64,000 nt of DNA from Alteribacillus sp041949975 (GTDB lineage Bacteria > Bacillota > Bacilli > Bacillales > Marinococcaceae). Below, one piece after another: positions 15,277 through 24,391 of this stretch. Every line of letters starts with the position of its first letter. Within the stretch, counting starts at the first letter, position 1. The DNA is taken from positions 124,001 to 188,000 of the forward strand of contig NZ_JBHFQG010000004.1 of assembly GCF_041949975.1 (NCBI RefSeq). The letters are read 5' to 3'. A model generated the notes under the pieces. It saw nothing but the letters and a program-made list of their open reading frames with translations. It was not told the DNA's origin and did no database searches. Made by a program: the position numbers and the translations under genes.

Positions 15277-16881
15277 ATGACGACGATTCATTTTTCAAAC
15301 GAGCTATCCGAGCTTCTTCATGGAGGAAATGTGCTTCAAGATCTGCCAGTATCTAGATTGATTGAAAAATCCCTGCAGCGTAATGAGGGGGTATTAACGT
15401 CTAACGGCGCTTTAAGCGTAGAAACCGGAAAATATACGGGACGGTCTCCAAAAGATAAATATATTGTTGATGAATCTTCAGTTACCAATCAGATTGATTG
15501 GGGCCCTGTAAACCAGCCAATCAGCAAAGAGGTTTTTTCCTCCCTTTATAAAAAAGTCATTGAGCATCTTAAAGAGAAAGAAGAATTGTTTGTAACTCGT
15601 GGTTATGCCGGTGCAGACCCAGCTTACCGCCTGCCTATTCAAGTTATTAATGAATACGCCTGGCATAATGTGTTTGCAAGACAATTATTTATCCGGCCTG
15701 AACAGGAAGACTTGAATAAGCATAACGCTGACTTTACTATCATCGCAGCTCCTAACTTTAAAGCGGACCCTGAAGAAGATGGGACAAAATCAGAAACCTT
15801 TATCATCATATCTTTTGAGGAACGAATCGTTTTAATTGGCGGAACAGAATATGCCGGAGAAATGAAAAAATCTGTGTTTTCGGTGATGAACTTTCTGCTG
15901 CCTGAACAAGAAGTCCTTCCGATGCACTGTTCTGCCAATGTTGGAACAGAAGGAGATACGGCTCTCTTTTTCGGATTGTCAGGCACAGGGAAAACGACAT
16001 TGTCTGCGGATCCAAACCGGAGCTTAATTGGTGATGACGAACATGGATGGTCCCATAATGGCGTATTTAATATTGAAGGCGGCTGCTATGCAAAATGTGT
16101 TAACCTGTCTCAGAAAAAAGAACCGCAAATTTGGAATGCGATTCGGTTTGGTTCTGTTTTAGAAAATGTTTATGTAAACGAAAACACGGGCGATCCCGAT
16201 TACGACAACACAGATTTAACAGAAAATACGAGAGCGGCTTACCCAATAGAAAACATTCCAAATACACTACAACCAAGCATGGCCGGCCATCCATCAGCTA
16301 TTATCTTTTTAACAGCTGATGCGTTCGGGGTTCTTCCGCCTATAAGCAAGCTAACAAAAGAACAAGCCATGTATCATTTCTTAAGCGGATACACAAGTAA
16401 ACTTGCAGGTACAGAGCGCGGCATTACTCAACCTGAAGCTACTTTTTCTACTTGCTTTGGTTCTCCTTTTCTTCCGCTTGAGGCGTCCCGATATGCAGAA
16501 ATGCTTGGAGAAAAAATCCTCCAGCACGATGTTAATGTTTTTCTAGTTAACACAGGCTGGTCCGGGGGTCCTTATGGGATCGGTAAACGAATGAACCTTC
16601 CTTATACTAGAGCAATGATTCAGGCGGCATTGCTTGGAGAATTAGACGGGGTAGAAACGACAGAAGACCCAATATTTGGTGTTCATATTCCTCTACACTG
16701 TCCTGGAGTCCCAGACGAAGTCCTGCAGCCGCAGGAAACTTGGAATGATAAAGAGGCATATCAGCAAAAAGCAAAAGAATTAGCCTCAAAATTCCAGAAG
16801 AATTTTCAAAAGTTTAAAGACGTACCAGACCATGTGAAACAAGCAGGCCCCAGAGTGCTGACACCAGAAACCGCCGAATAA
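15277..16881 (+). CDS. pckA: ATP-dependent phosphoenolpyruvate carboxykinase
   Basis: Gluconeogenic enzyme of 534 residues converting oxaloacetate and ATP to PEP. The kinase-specific P-loop is FGLSGTGKTTLSADPNRSLI near residues 235-254, followed by GDDEHGWSHNGVFNIEGGCYA, which carries metal-binding acids. TGRSPKDKYIVDE near 54-66 is the substrate-binding loop. The start at ATG 15277 was chosen because AAAGGG precedes it by ten bases and the upstream in-frame ATG at 15241 has none. The neighbourhood (metK upstream, ytmA downstream) matches B. subtilis. Confidence 0.97.
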   Translation: MTTIHFSNELSELLHGGNVLQDLPVSRLIEKSLQRNEGVLTSNGALSVETGKYTGRSPKDKYIVDESSVTNQIDWGPVNQPISKEVFSSLYKKVIEHLKEKEELFVTRGYAGADPAYRLPIQVINEYAWHNVFARQLFIRPEQEDLNKHNADFTIIAAPNFKADPEEDGTKSETFIIISFEERIVLIGGTEYAGEMKKSVFSVMNFLLPEQEVLPMHCSANVGTEGDTALFFGLSGTGKTTLSADPNRSLIGDDEHGWSHNGVFNIEGGCYAKCVNLSQKKEPQIWNAIRFGSVLENVYVNENTGDPDYDNTDLTENTRAAYPIENIPNTLQPSMAGHPSAIIFLTADAFGVLPPISKLTKEQAMYHFLSGYTSKLAGTERGITQPEATFSTCFGSPFLPLEASRYAEMLGEKILQHDVNVFLVNTGWSGGPYGIGKRMNLPYTRAMIQAALLGELDGVETTEDPIFGVHIPLHCPGVPDEVLQPQETWNDKEAYQQKAKELASKFQKNFQKFKDVPDHVKQAGPRVLTPETAE

Positions 16882-16920
16882 TAACCTGCTTTAAAAAGGA
16901 GCAGCTGTCATAAAAGCCCT

Positions 16921-16980
16921 TACATGGTAAAAAGCCGGTCGTGAAACGAAATTACGTCCGGCTGTTTTGCTTGTTTTTTC
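16921..16980 (+). terminator. Terminator of pckA, sharing sequence with the ndh terminator
   Basis: GCCGGTCGT (16934-16942) pairs with ACGTCCGGC (16954-16962), followed by TGTTTTGCTTGTTTTTT. Read on the minus strand, the flanks ACAAGCAAAACAGCCGG and CATG-bearing end match 43441-43492, so the hairpin belongs to a dispersed sequence. Confidence 0.7.
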
Positions 16981-17170
16981 TCTTTTCTGCAGGCGGTGTG
17001 ATTGCGCTTAATCAGAAAATTGGCAACGGTACTCAACGTGACTTCGATACCGGACGCCAATACCCCTTCTTGGTTACACTGCATCATTGACACTCCAGCA
17101 CTGGGTTTCAAAACCTCTTCTTTGATGACCGGTTCACCTTTCTTTCTCCTGTCTCGGGTTTCAAGCCCAT
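16981..17170. repeat. Inverted, diverged copy of the modular repeat at 42918-43260
   Basis: On the minus strand this stretch reads ACAGGAGAAAGAAAGGTGAA, then GTAACCAAGAAGGGGTATTG, CCGGTATCGAAG, and GCCAATTTTCTGATTAAG with CACCGCCTGCAGAAAAG. The same segments occur, diverged, at 43098-43250. An open frame over it (95 codons) has no good ribosome binding site and follows the repeat, so I do not call a gene. Confidence 0.6.
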
Positions 17171-17262
17171 TGCCTGGCAAGGAGGCGTAAATACTGAAAG
17201 AAAACATATAGCTAAGTAAAAGGCCTACCCCTCAAGTACTTTCTAGATCTATTTTGATTTTT

Positions 17263-18033
17263 TCAGCTGTGATTCTTACCATCCATCCATTTAATCATCT
17301 CAGAGATCGCTTTTTGTCGGACTGGTGGAAGAAAATGATGGGGCATGTTTGGGTACACCTGCTTTAACACCGGGAGGCCGGCCGCTTTTAAATAAGCTTC
17401 AAGCCGATGCGCATGCTCCACCGATACGTGTTCGTCTTTTTCTCCATGCAGAATGAAGACAGGTGCTTTTAGGTCACCTATTTGTTTCAAAGGGGTCCGC
17501 CATTCATATTCGAGGGGGCGTGTTATTGGATCTCCTCCTGTTACTCGTCTTAACATTTTTCTTAGGTCAGATCTTTCTTTATACGTAAGAGTCATATCGC
17601 TCACTCCGCTCCAGCAGACAATAGCAGAAGCTGTTTTTTTCATACCTGTAAATAAAGCCATAACGGCTCCACGTGAAAAACCAACAATGTGAAGAGGCTT
17701 TCCTTTTGTTTCCTCAAGCGCTGCAAGCACGTCAAAGCCGTTCATTGCATCTTCGCGGTCGTACCCGCAGAAGTCTTCTTGCCCTTCTCCCCCTTCATTT
17801 CCTCGGTAATACGGAGCGAACACCACATATCCATTGTGTGCTAATTCCGCAACCCACTCTTTTTTTACCATTCCAACCTTTTTCAAACCACCCCGGAGAT
17901 AAAGAATTCCGGGAAGAGTTCCAGTTTCATTTGGAACCCCTAAGCAGCCTTTGACTGCATATTTTCCGCTTTTATAAGCCACTTCAAAAAGGTTGATATT
18001 ATTGATGCTGCCTAGCTTCTTTTTTTCTATCAT
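17263..18033 (-). CDS. ytmA: Prolyl-oligopeptidase-type alpha/beta hydrolase (YtmA)
   Basis: Cytoplasmic serine hydrolase of 256 residues. LYLRGGLKKVGMVKKEW near residues 46-62 precedes the nucleophile motif VGFSRGAVMALF near 118-129; LHGEKDEHVSVEHA carries the acid and PNMPHHFLPP the histidine. This is the dienelactone hydrolase/S9 architecture; the natural substrate is unknown. ATG 18033 has AAAAGGAG upstream. It stands between pckA and the divergent ytlACD operon, as in B. subtilis. Confidence 0.88.
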   Translation of the reverse strand: MIEKKKLGSINNINLFEVAYKSGKYAVKGCLGVPNETGTLPGILYLRGGLKKVGMVKKEWVAELAHNGYVVFAPYYRGNEGGEGQEDFCGYDREDAMNGFDVLAALEETKGKPLHIVGFSRGAVMALFTGMKKTASAIVCWSGVSDMTLTYKERSDLRKMLRRVTGGDPITRPLEYEWRTPLKQIGDLKAPVFILHGEKDEHVSVEHAHRLEAYLKAAGLPVLKQVYPNMPHHFLPPVRQKAISEMIKWMDGKNHS

Positions 18034-18118
18034 TTTTTTCTCCTTTTTCTAGGAACGGGATACCAGCCCTGTTCATAAAATGTAAAATCAGCCGCTGTAT
18101 ATAGGAGGAAGAAGAATA

Positions 18119-19120
18119 ATGACTAAAAATATGTTAACTGCACTATTGTGCTTCTTTATGTTTATAGGAACATTAACAGCTTGTAGTTTTCAAAAAGAAA
18201 CGACAGAAACGATTCGTCTAGCTGAAGTCACACGATCTATATTTTACGCTCCGTTATATGTCGCCATAGAAGAAGGATATTTTGAAAAAGAAAATCTCAA
18301 CATAGATCTTACCACTACTTGGGGCGGAGACAAAACCATGACTTCCTTATTATCGGACGGAAGTGATGTCGCACTAGTCGGGGCTGAGACATCGATATAT
18401 GTGAATTCTCAAGAACCGGCTGAGCCAATTATTAATTTTGCCATGCTCACCCAAAGCGATGGAACCTTTTTAATGGCTAGAGAAGAAACAGCAGAGGAAT
18501 TTGATTGGGAAGATTTAAAAGGAAGCACATTTCTTGGTCAGCGTAAAGGCGGAATGCCTCAGATGACAGGAGAATTCGTATTAAAAAAGAATGGTATTGA
18601 CCCGCACAATGACCTGGACCTGATCCAAAACATTGATTTTGCAAATATCGCCAACGCGTATGCTTCTGGTACTGGAGAATATGTACAGTTATTTGAACCA
18701 CAGGCTACCTTATTTGAACAAGAGGGGCTCGGAAACATTGTCGCTTCGTTCGGAGAAGAATCCAGTGCCGTGCCTTACACTGTGTTTATGGCAAAGAAAA
18801 GTTATTTAGAAGAAAATGAGGACACTGCCGAACGCTTTACTCGTGCTATTCACAAAGCACAGCAATGGATCTACAACTCAACTCCAGAGGAGATAGCTGA
18901 ATCGATAACACCTTATTTTGACGACACCCCAGAAGGAATTATTGCTGATGCAGCAAAGCGTTACCGCGACCAAGAATCCTATGCTACAACACCAGTACTA
19001 ACAGAAGAAGCATGGAATAACCTTCAAGATATTATGGATGAAGCAGGCGAACTGCCGGAACGATCTGAATACAACGAGTTTGTTAATAACACATGGGCTG
19101 AAAACGTTATGAATGACTAA
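18119..19120 (+). CDS. ytlA: ABC transporter substrate-binding lipoprotein (YtlA)
   Basis: Extracytoplasmic binding protein of 333 residues in the NMT1/THI5-like (nitrate, sulfonate, pyrimidine-precursor) fold. The N-terminus is a lipoprotein signal ending in the lipobox LTAC at about residues 19-22. SIFYAPLYVAIEEGYFEKENL near 40-60 and LVGAETSIYVNS are typical of the family. RBS TAGGAGGAAG precedes the ATG. It is the first gene of ytlA-ytlC-ytlD. The substrate is unknown; thiamine-precursor, aromatic sulfonate or related compounds are possible. Confidence 0.9.
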   Translation: MTKNMLTALLCFFMFIGTLTACSFQKETTETIRLAEVTRSIFYAPLYVAIEEGYFEKENLNIDLTTTWGGDKTMTSLLSDGSDVALVGAETSIYVNSQEPAEPIINFAMLTQSDGTFLMAREETAEEFDWEDLKGSTFLGQRKGGMPQMTGEFVLKKNGIDPHNDLDLIQNIDFANIANAYASGTGEYVQLFEPQATLFEQEGLGNIVASFGEESSAVPYTVFMAKKSYLEENEDTAERFTRAIHKAQQWIYNSTPEEIAESITPYFDDTPEGIIADAAKRYRDQESYATTPVLTEEAWNNLQDIMDEAGELPERSEYNEFVNNTWAENVMND

Positions 19121-19135
19121 GAAGGAGCGTTTTAC

Positions 19136-19915
19136 ATGCTTTCTTTAAAAGACGTTGAGAAAGTGTATTTAACCGATAGCGAAGCCGTTCAAGCTGTATC
19201 ATCTATTCATTTAACCGTAGCAGGCGGTGAGTTTGTATCATTCATTGGACCAAGCGGCTGCGGCAAAACTACAGTACTATCGATGATTGCCGGATTGTTT
19301 AAACCGACATCCGGCAAAATTTTAATGAACCATAAAGAAATTACAGGCCCTACAAAAGAGACTGGATATATGCTTCAAGAAGATTATCTGTTTCCGTGGC
19401 TTACTATCCAAAAAAACATAGAGCTGGGATTGATTATTACTAATTTATTCAATGAAAAAACGAAAAAAGATGCCATGGATCTTTTAAGCGAATTAGGGCT
19501 TGCCGATAAAGCTGATGCTTTCCCTTCAGAACTCTCTGGAGGCATGAGGCAGCGTGCAGCACTTGTAAGAATGCTCGCTCCTAAACCTTCTCTTCTCTTA
19601 CTAGACGAACCCTTTTCCGCATTAGATTATCAAACCAAGCTAAAATTGGAAGACTTAGTTTATTCCACTCTAAAACAGCAGAAAAAAACAGCCATACTCG
19701 TTACACATGACCTTAGTGAAGCAATAGCGATGTCGGATCGGATCTTTCTATTCAGCAGCCGGCCTGGTACCATCCATCGTGTTTTTGACGTGCCTGAGGT
19801 GTTTAAAGAAAAACTGCCATTAGAAGTTAGAAACGATCCAAATTTTCATCCATTCTTCCAAAAAGTATGGAAGGAGCTGGAGACAGTTGAAGACCAAAAC
19901 ACAAACACTTCATAG
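19136..19915 (+). CDS. ytlC: ABC transporter ATP-binding protein (YtlC)
   Basis: ATPase of 259 residues in the SsuB/TauB group. Walker A is GPSGCGKTT near residues 38-46, the Q-loop MLQEDYLFPW near 77-86, the signature LSGGMRQRAALVRML near 136-150, Walker B SLLLLDEPFSALD near 154-166 and the switch His in VTHDLSEA. AAGGAGCG precedes the ATG. It lies 15 bases after ytlA and overlaps ytlD by 29 bases, so the three genes are one operon energising uptake of the YtlA ligand. Confidence 0.95.
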   Translation: MLSLKDVEKVYLTDSEAVQAVSSIHLTVAGGEFVSFIGPSGCGKTTVLSMIAGLFKPTSGKILMNHKEITGPTKETGYMLQEDYLFPWLTIQKNIELGLIITNLFNEKTKKDAMDLLSELGLADKADAFPSELSGGMRQRAALVRMLAPKPSLLLLDEPFSALDYQTKLKLEDLVYSTLKQQKKTAILVTHDLSEAIAMSDRIFLFSSRPGTIHRVFDVPEVFKEKLPLEVRNDPNFHPFFQKVWKELETVEDQNTNTS

Positions 19916-20696
19916 CCGCTACCTGCAAACGAAACGAAAAAATAAACGCCGGGTTATAAGCTGCCAGTTCATTTTATTGGGAATATTCTTTTTAAGCTGG
20001 GAAATTTTCAGCAGAATGCAATGGTTAGATCCGCTTATTTTCAGTATGCCTTCTAAGGTTTGGAACTTAATGACTGCTAAAATCGCTGATGGCACACTGC
20101 TAACGCACGCTTCTATCACTCTTTCTGAGACCATAATTGGTTTTATATTAGGAACTGCTGGCGGCACTTTAATTGCAGGTATTCTTTGGTGGTCGCCTTT
20201 TTTGTCAAAAGTTTTAGATCCCTATCTAGTCGTACTAAATTCCATGCCTAAAGTAGCGCTCGGACCTATTATTATCGTTGCTTTTGGCCCCGGCATGACT
20301 TCTATTATCGCAATGGGAGTTCTGCTTTCTATCGTTATCACTACTTTAGTTGTATACAATGCATTTCTTCAGGTTGATGAAAATTATAAAAAGGTGCTGC
20401 TTACCTTTGGGGCAAACAAAAAACAACTCTTTCATTATGCTGTTTTACCTGCTTGTTTTCCAACAATTATATCAACGTTAAAAGTTAATGTAGGGCTTGC
20501 CTGGGTGGGAGTTATTGTAGGCGAATTTCTCATCGCTAAACAGGGGCTGGGTTATCTCATTATTTACGGATTTCAAGTTTTTCAATTCCAGCAAGTGATG
20601 ATGAGCTTAATCGTAATAGCTATATTAGCTGCCGTTATGTATAAAGCCATTGAATCTTTAGAAAAAATTCTTATAAAACGAGTTAGTAAAAGTTAG
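19887..20696 (+). CDS. ytlD: ABC transporter permease (YtlD)
   Basis: Inner-membrane permease of 269 residues with about six hydrophobic segments. The cytoplasmic EAA loop appears as TFGANKKQLFHYAVLPACFP near residues 172-191, which docks to the ATPase. The start is TTG at 19887 (KTKTQT follows), inside the end of ytlC with GGAG upstream; the overlap of 29 bases implies translational coupling. The BPD_transp_1 (SsuC/TauC) family fits the binding protein and ATPase. A terminator follows at 20709. Confidence 0.92.
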   Translation: MKTKTQTLHSRYLQTKRKNKRRVISCQFILLGIFFLSWEIFSRMQWLDPLIFSMPSKVWNLMTAKIADGTLLTHASITLSETIIGFILGTAGGTLIAGILWWSPFLSKVLDPYLVVLNSMPKVALGPIIIVAFGPGMTSIIAMGVLLSIVITTLVVYNAFLQVDENYKKVLLTFGANKKQLFHYAVLPACFPTIISTLKVNVGLAWVGVIVGEFLIAKQGLGYLIIYGFQVFQFQQVMMSLIVIAILAAVMYKAIESLEKILIKRVSKS

Positions 20697-20708
20697 CATA
20701 CCCTAATT

Positions 20709-20746
20709 AAACCCTCGTTACTAAACGAGGGTTTAAGCTTTTTTTG
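20709..20746. terminator. Bidirectional terminator between ytlD and ytkD
   Basis: AAACCCTCGTT (20709-20719) pairs with AACGAGGGTTT (20724-20734), followed by AAGCTTTTTTT on the plus strand. It overlaps the last codons of ytkD. Confidence 0.85.
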
Positions 20747-21221
20747 TGATATCTTTTTTTTCTAAATAGGAGAGAGTATGCGGCAGCACTTCATCTTTCA
20801 TAATAAAGCTGTACGAGTTGTTATATTTTATATTATGAGGGAGTGTTTGTATTAATACGGGCCCTTTTGTTTCCATATAGTCATCTTTTGGTTCCATTTC
20901 CTTTATATCAGCATAATAAATATTTTTTACTACCGTTTCTGCTTTACCGTAAACCTTGTATTGGCCAAGTTGAACGATGTACCCTACTTTTCCTCCTGTT
21001 TCTTCCCATACTTCTCGTATAGCTGCATCTTCTGCCGATTCACCAGGTTCTACTTTCCCTCCTGGAAATTCCAGACCTCTGCGGGGGTGATGGGTTAAGA
21101 GCCATTGTCCTTTGTATCGGCAGACTACCCAAACATGACCAGGATTGTTGGAAAAAGGAACATTTTCAAAAGCAAGGTGAACTTTATTTTGATAATAGTC
21201 GAGAAAGGTAATCTTCTTCAT
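20733..21221 (-). CDS. ytkD: Nudix hydrolase YtkD
   Basis: A 162-residue Nudix protein. The Nudix box is complete: GGKVEPGESAEDAAIREVWE then ETGG, near residues 53-76. B. subtilis YtkD is an 8-oxo-dGTPase/antimutator and general stress protein, also linked to RNA 5' pyrophosphate removal (literature). The N-terminus MKKITFLDYYQNKVHLAF matches YtkD. The stop lies within the bidirectional terminator shared with ytlD, so the two convergent transcripts overlap. Confidence 0.9.
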   Translation of the reverse strand: MKKITFLDYYQNKVHLAFENVPFSNNPGHVWVVCRYKGQWLLTHHPRRGLEFPGGKVEPGESAEDAAIREVWEETGGKVGYIVQLGQYKVYGKAETVVKNIYYADIKEMEPKDDYMETKGPVLIQTLPHNIKYNNSYSFIMKDEVLPHTLSYLEKKDITKKA

Positions 21222-21321
21222 TCTAATCGTCCTCGTTTTTTACATAGTGTAACCTTGTCGTTTGCTTCTGTATTGTTTGTTCCCTTATTACACGTTATTC
21301 CTCACTTAAAGTTTAACATTT

Positions 21322-21789
21322 CTAAGAATCTTTGATTTCTTTATATATTTTTTCCGCTAGTTTTTTTGACCACTCCATTTGGTCATTCTTTCGGTACATA
21401 AATTCGTTCAGCAGCTCTTCCCCTGAATAACCATCTTGAACTATTCCTTCTAAAATGAGATTTGAAACATCATCTTTACCGGCTGCCATTTTAGCATCAA
21501 TCATTAAACTGTAATTTTCACTTAAATCAGTGAGCTGACGTATGTTTCCTGTCATTAAAGCTGGTTCATTGCTTCGTTCCGTAATAATTACTTCAAAAAC
21601 TAACTTTTGATTTTTTATTTCTTTTAGAAAGTCTTTTTCTTCTGCTGGAATCACGGCTTCTATAAGCCAGGAGCTGTTGCTTTCTTCGCGGTTAATAATA
21701 AGCCCGTCCTGAAGCGGAACTGACCGGTGAATCACTTTATTCTTTTCCATTAAAATAATTTGCAGAGATATTAATCGGAATGTTTTCAT
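21322..21789 (-). CDS. ywpF: YwpF-like protein, function unknown
   Basis: A 155-residue soluble protein beginning MKTFRLISLQIILMEKNKV, resembling the YwpF family of Bacillus. The rest is mixed alpha/beta and charged (AVIPAEEKDFLKEIKNQ, GIVQDGYSGEELLNEFMYRK) with no catalytic motif I recognise. ATG 21789 is preceded by AGAGAGG; the open frame reaches back to 21876 but that extension crosses a hairpin and lacks a ribosome binding site. Function unknown; B. subtilis ywpF lies elsewhere in the chromosome. Confidence 0.7.
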   Translation of the reverse strand: MKTFRLISLQIILMEKNKVIHRSVPLQDGLIINREESNSSWLIEAVIPAEEKDFLKEIKNQKLVFEVIITERSNEPALMTGNIRQLTDLSENYSLMIDAKMAAGKDDVSNLILEGIVQDGYSGEELLNEFMYRKNDQMEWSKKLAEKIYKEIKDS

Positions 21790-21827
21790 TGTTTTCCTCT
21801 CTTTTGCGAACAATTCTTCTTTTAAAA

Positions 21828-21868
21828 CAGGAAAGGCTGCCCCAAAGATACCTCTTTTGTGACAGCCT
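21828..21868 (-). terminator. Probable terminator of the 54-residue protein gene
   Basis: On the minus strand AAAGGCTGTC ... CAAAAGA pairs with TCTTTGGGGCAGCCTTT, an imperfect stem followed by CCTGTTTTAAA. It again resembles the GGCTGTC-type ends seen at 941 and 3264. Confidence 0.5.
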
Positions 21869-21960
21869 TTTGACATTGTAAATATCCGTCAATAATGTGT
21901 GAAAACCTTCTTATTTTCAGTAGATACTTGTCACAATGTGCCTTACACGTTGTTGTCTGC

Positions 21961-22125
21961 CTATCTCTCTGCTTCTAAAACAGGGCCTTTCCCTACTAAT
22001 CTGCCATTTTCCCTGCATTGACGATCAGCCATCCATTCAATAAATAACGTTTCTTCTTCTGTTAAAGTGCGGCCAAGTTTACTCTCACATTCCTCACGAA
22101 GCTCTTCCGTATAACATTTTTGCAT
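21961..22125 (-). CDS. Small acidic cysteine-containing protein, unknown (54 residues)
   Basis: Short open frame starting MQKCYTEELREECESKLGRT and ending LVGKGPVLEAER. It has three cysteines, is rich in Glu and Arg, and is predicted helical and soluble. AAAAGGAG lies about 11 bases upstream of ATG 22125, and codon use resembles real genes. No family is recognised. It stands alone between the YwpF-like gene and patB, with a probable terminator after it at 21828. Confidence 0.6.
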   Translation of the reverse strand: MQKCYTEELREECESKLGRTLTEEETLFIEWMADRQCRENGRLVGKGPVLEAER

Positions 22126-22301
22126 GATAAACAGGGCTCCTTTTTGTACGTACAGAATGTTTAATTTTACGAATTAACCAGTTTTCCTTGTCACGGCCTG
22201 TCATCTACAATCGGCTGCATTGTTTTTAAACACCTTGTACTATACTATTTACTCTATTCGATATCCCTGTTAAAATTCCTCTTTTATTATGAAATACGTA
22301 A

Positions 22302-23465
22302 CTATCTGTTATTGTAAGCTTTTTGTAAACGACTGAGACCTTCCTCTACGTTATTTCGCGGACATGCAACGTTAATTCGGGCAAATCCGGCTCCTTCCTC
22401 GCCGAAAATATGGCCGTCGCTCAAAGCAAGCTTTCCTTCTTCTCTAAGCCATGACTGCAGCTTTGAAGCTTCCATATTTAAGCCGCTCATATCTACCCAT
22501 ACCAAATATGTTCCTTCTGGTTCAATCACTTTCATTTCAGGCATATTAGTCTCAATATACTGCTTAACAAATTTTACATTGCCTCGTACATAGTCGAGTA
22601 AATTCTCAAGCCACTCTTCTCCTTCTCGATAAGCAGCTTCAGCCGCAACCGTAGCAAAAGGATTATCTATCTCAACAAATTGACGCTTCAGGTGGGCTTC
22701 ATATTTTTTCTGAGAAGCTTTCTTTTCAAAAACAACATAAGACAGCTGAAGTGCTGCTAAATTAAATGTTTTACTTGGTGCCATACAAGTAATAACCTCA
22801 ATATTCTTCTCTGCTGCAGCTTTAGAAAATGGTATATGTTTGCCTTCAAGTACTAAGTCGGCATGAATTTCATCAGACACAACAAACACGTCATACTTTT
22901 CACAAAGATCTGCTACTGCTTCCAGCTCTTCTTGCTTCCACACTCTTCCAATAGGGTTATGAGGACTGCAAAGCAATAACATTTTTGCACCGGCTTGCAT
23001 TTGCTTTTCCAAGTCTTCTAAATCAACAGTAAATCCATTTTCTGTTTCTTTTAATGGATTGCGCAGAAGCTTACGTTCATTGTTATCGATAAGAGCATAA
23101 AACGGATAATAGACAGGGGGCTGAATGATAATTCCATCGCCTTTTTCCGTAAATGTTTGAATTAAATGGCTGATTGCTGGTACCACACCTGGGGTGAAAA
23201 CAAGCTGATCATTGCTTAACGTCCAGTCAAATCGTTTTTGAATCCAAGATGTCGTGGCTTCCCTTAACGATGCAGGCCTTCTATGATAGCCAAAAATCCC
23301 GTGGTCAAGTACTTTTTGCATAGCATCTAATACAGGCTGCGGAGCTTGAAAGTCCATATCTGCAACCCACATAGGCCATAAGTCGCTTGAACCGTACCGT
23401 TCTGAAACAAAGTCCCATTTCATCGAATTTGTTTTATTTCTATCAATAACTTTTTCGAAATCCAT
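22302..23465 (-). CDS. patB: PatB/MalY-type pyridoxal-phosphate C-S lyase (cystathionine beta-lyase)
   Basis: Fold-type I PLP enzyme of 387 residues. The N-terminal DFEKVIDRNKTNSMKWDFV and WVADMDFQAPQPV near residues 33-45 are typical of MalY/PatB. The PLP lysine lies in MAPSKTFNLAALQLSY near 228-243, and the C-terminus INVACPRNNVEEGL binds substrate carboxylate. PatB cleaves cystathionine or cysteine to pyruvate and ammonia. GGGAGGATGCAGTT precedes the ATG. The patB-yug association matches B. subtilis, though the genes between differ. Confidence 0.93.
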   Translation of the reverse strand: MDFEKVIDRNKTNSMKWDFVSERYGSSDLWPMWVADMDFQAPQPVLDAMQKVLDHGIFGYHRRPASLREATTSWIQKRFDWTLSNDQLVFTPGVVPAISHLIQTFTEKGDGIIIQPPVYYPFYALIDNNERKLLRNPLKETENGFTVDLEDLEKQMQAGAKMLLLCSPHNPIGRVWKQEELEAVADLCEKYDVFVVSDEIHADLVLEGKHIPFSKAAAEKNIEVITCMAPSKTFNLAALQLSYVVFEKKASQKKYEAHLKRQFVEIDNPFATVAAEAAYREGEEWLENLLDYVRGNVKFVKQYIETNMPEMKVIEPEGTYLVWVDMSGLNMEASKLQSWLREEGKLALSDGHIFGEEGAGFARINVACPRNNVEEGLSRLQKAYNNR

Positions 23466-23564
23466 AACTGCATCCTCCCAAGCATTTAGCTAACTAGATA
23501 TATTAAGGCTTTTCGTATAAGTTTGCCTCTTTTTAATAGATTTTTCAAGCTTTTCCTTATGAAT

Positions 23565-24091
23565 TCACCCTATTCCGCATTTTCTTTTTCTTCTATCCGA
23601 GCACGGTGCAGACAGCCAGCACCGTTTCTTTCCTTTAAAAAACGGCTTCAAGGAAGAGAAGCCGTTTTTTTTCATTAAGCCAGCACGATTAGTTACTGCT
23701 GTTTTTTTAAGAAGCATAAGTGGATTTGTGGAAACAGTGCCAAAAAATAAAAAAGCAAAGTTCATCGTTAGGCCAATGAAAGATGCATAAACGGTTAATA
23801 CTCCTAAAATCAAACCTAAGCCTACTTACACTTCTCCATATGCTACTGCAAAACTAAAGATATTCTCAATCGGCAAAGCTATTTTTTCCAAAAAAACATT
23901 ATACTATGGAAACGCTGCTTCTCCAGCTTGATTTGTCACTGGTTCAGCAATGGCTCCTTGCATGAACCCACCTGCTTCAAAGTCCCCTGTTACTACTTCC
24001 CCCAGCCAGAAGTTAGCCATCTCCAACCAAGATAATTACGCAGTACTGCTAAAATTTCCGCAGTGTATAAACTATTTCTAAGCATATTCAT
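23565..24091 (-). pseudogene. Decayed DoxX-family membrane protein gene
   Basis: Starting at ATG 24091, after AGGGGGAG, the translation gives LRNYLGWRWLTSGWGK, then needs a 2-base shift to continue VVTGDFEAGGFMQGAIAEPV, then meets TAG where family members have FPW and TAA after AYGE. It continues VGLGLILGVLTVYASFIGLT and FAFLFFGTVSTNP, then loses similarity (KKTAVTNRAG). One frameshift, two nonsense codons and a missing last helix show it is not functional. An intact Rex-type operator remains upstream at 24119. Confidence 0.85.
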
Positions 24092-24118
24092 AACCACAAA
24101 AACTCCCCCTGAAAAATA

Positions 24119-24136
24119 TTGTGAAAAATTTCACAA
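24119..24136. promoter_or_regulatory. Rex operator (perfect 18-bp palindrome)
   Basis: TTGTGAAAAATTTCACAA fits TTGTGAA-N4-TTCACAA, the Rex site of Firmicutes, with no mismatch in the half-sites. It lies 28 bases upstream of the start of the DoxX pseudogene. Rex senses the NADH/NAD+ ratio (established). Binding here is inferred. Confidence 0.75.
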
Positions 24137-24391
24137 TTAAATTGTATACGGTTCGATCATTTTTATCCATGCTTTTTACATATTTGTTAATAAGTTTTTA
24201 TTGCATTTCACCCCAAGTATGCCTATAAGAATATTCCCTGACCGTATTGCGAAACAAAATTATTTCGTATACAATAACACATAGAAACCAATAAATTCCT
24301 TTTTTACATACCCTGCTTATATACTTTAAAGGGTTTATTTGATGTGATTAACGTTTTTTATATGACAAATGTTGAGTAAAGGAGAGCACCT

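Noticed and set aside
16920..17207. 95-codon open frame on the minus strand downstream of pckA
   Set aside because: It runs through the pckA terminator hairpin and a copy of the modular repeat also found at 42918-43260, and has no convincing ribosome binding site.
23565..23813. 82-codon frame starting MILGVLTVYASFIG as an intact membrane protein
   Set aside because: It is the 3' fragment of the decayed DoxX gene, lying after two in-frame stops.
24137..24391. DnaA boxes in the sda promoter as in B. subtilis
   Set aside because: Only weak matches with two or more mismatches are present.
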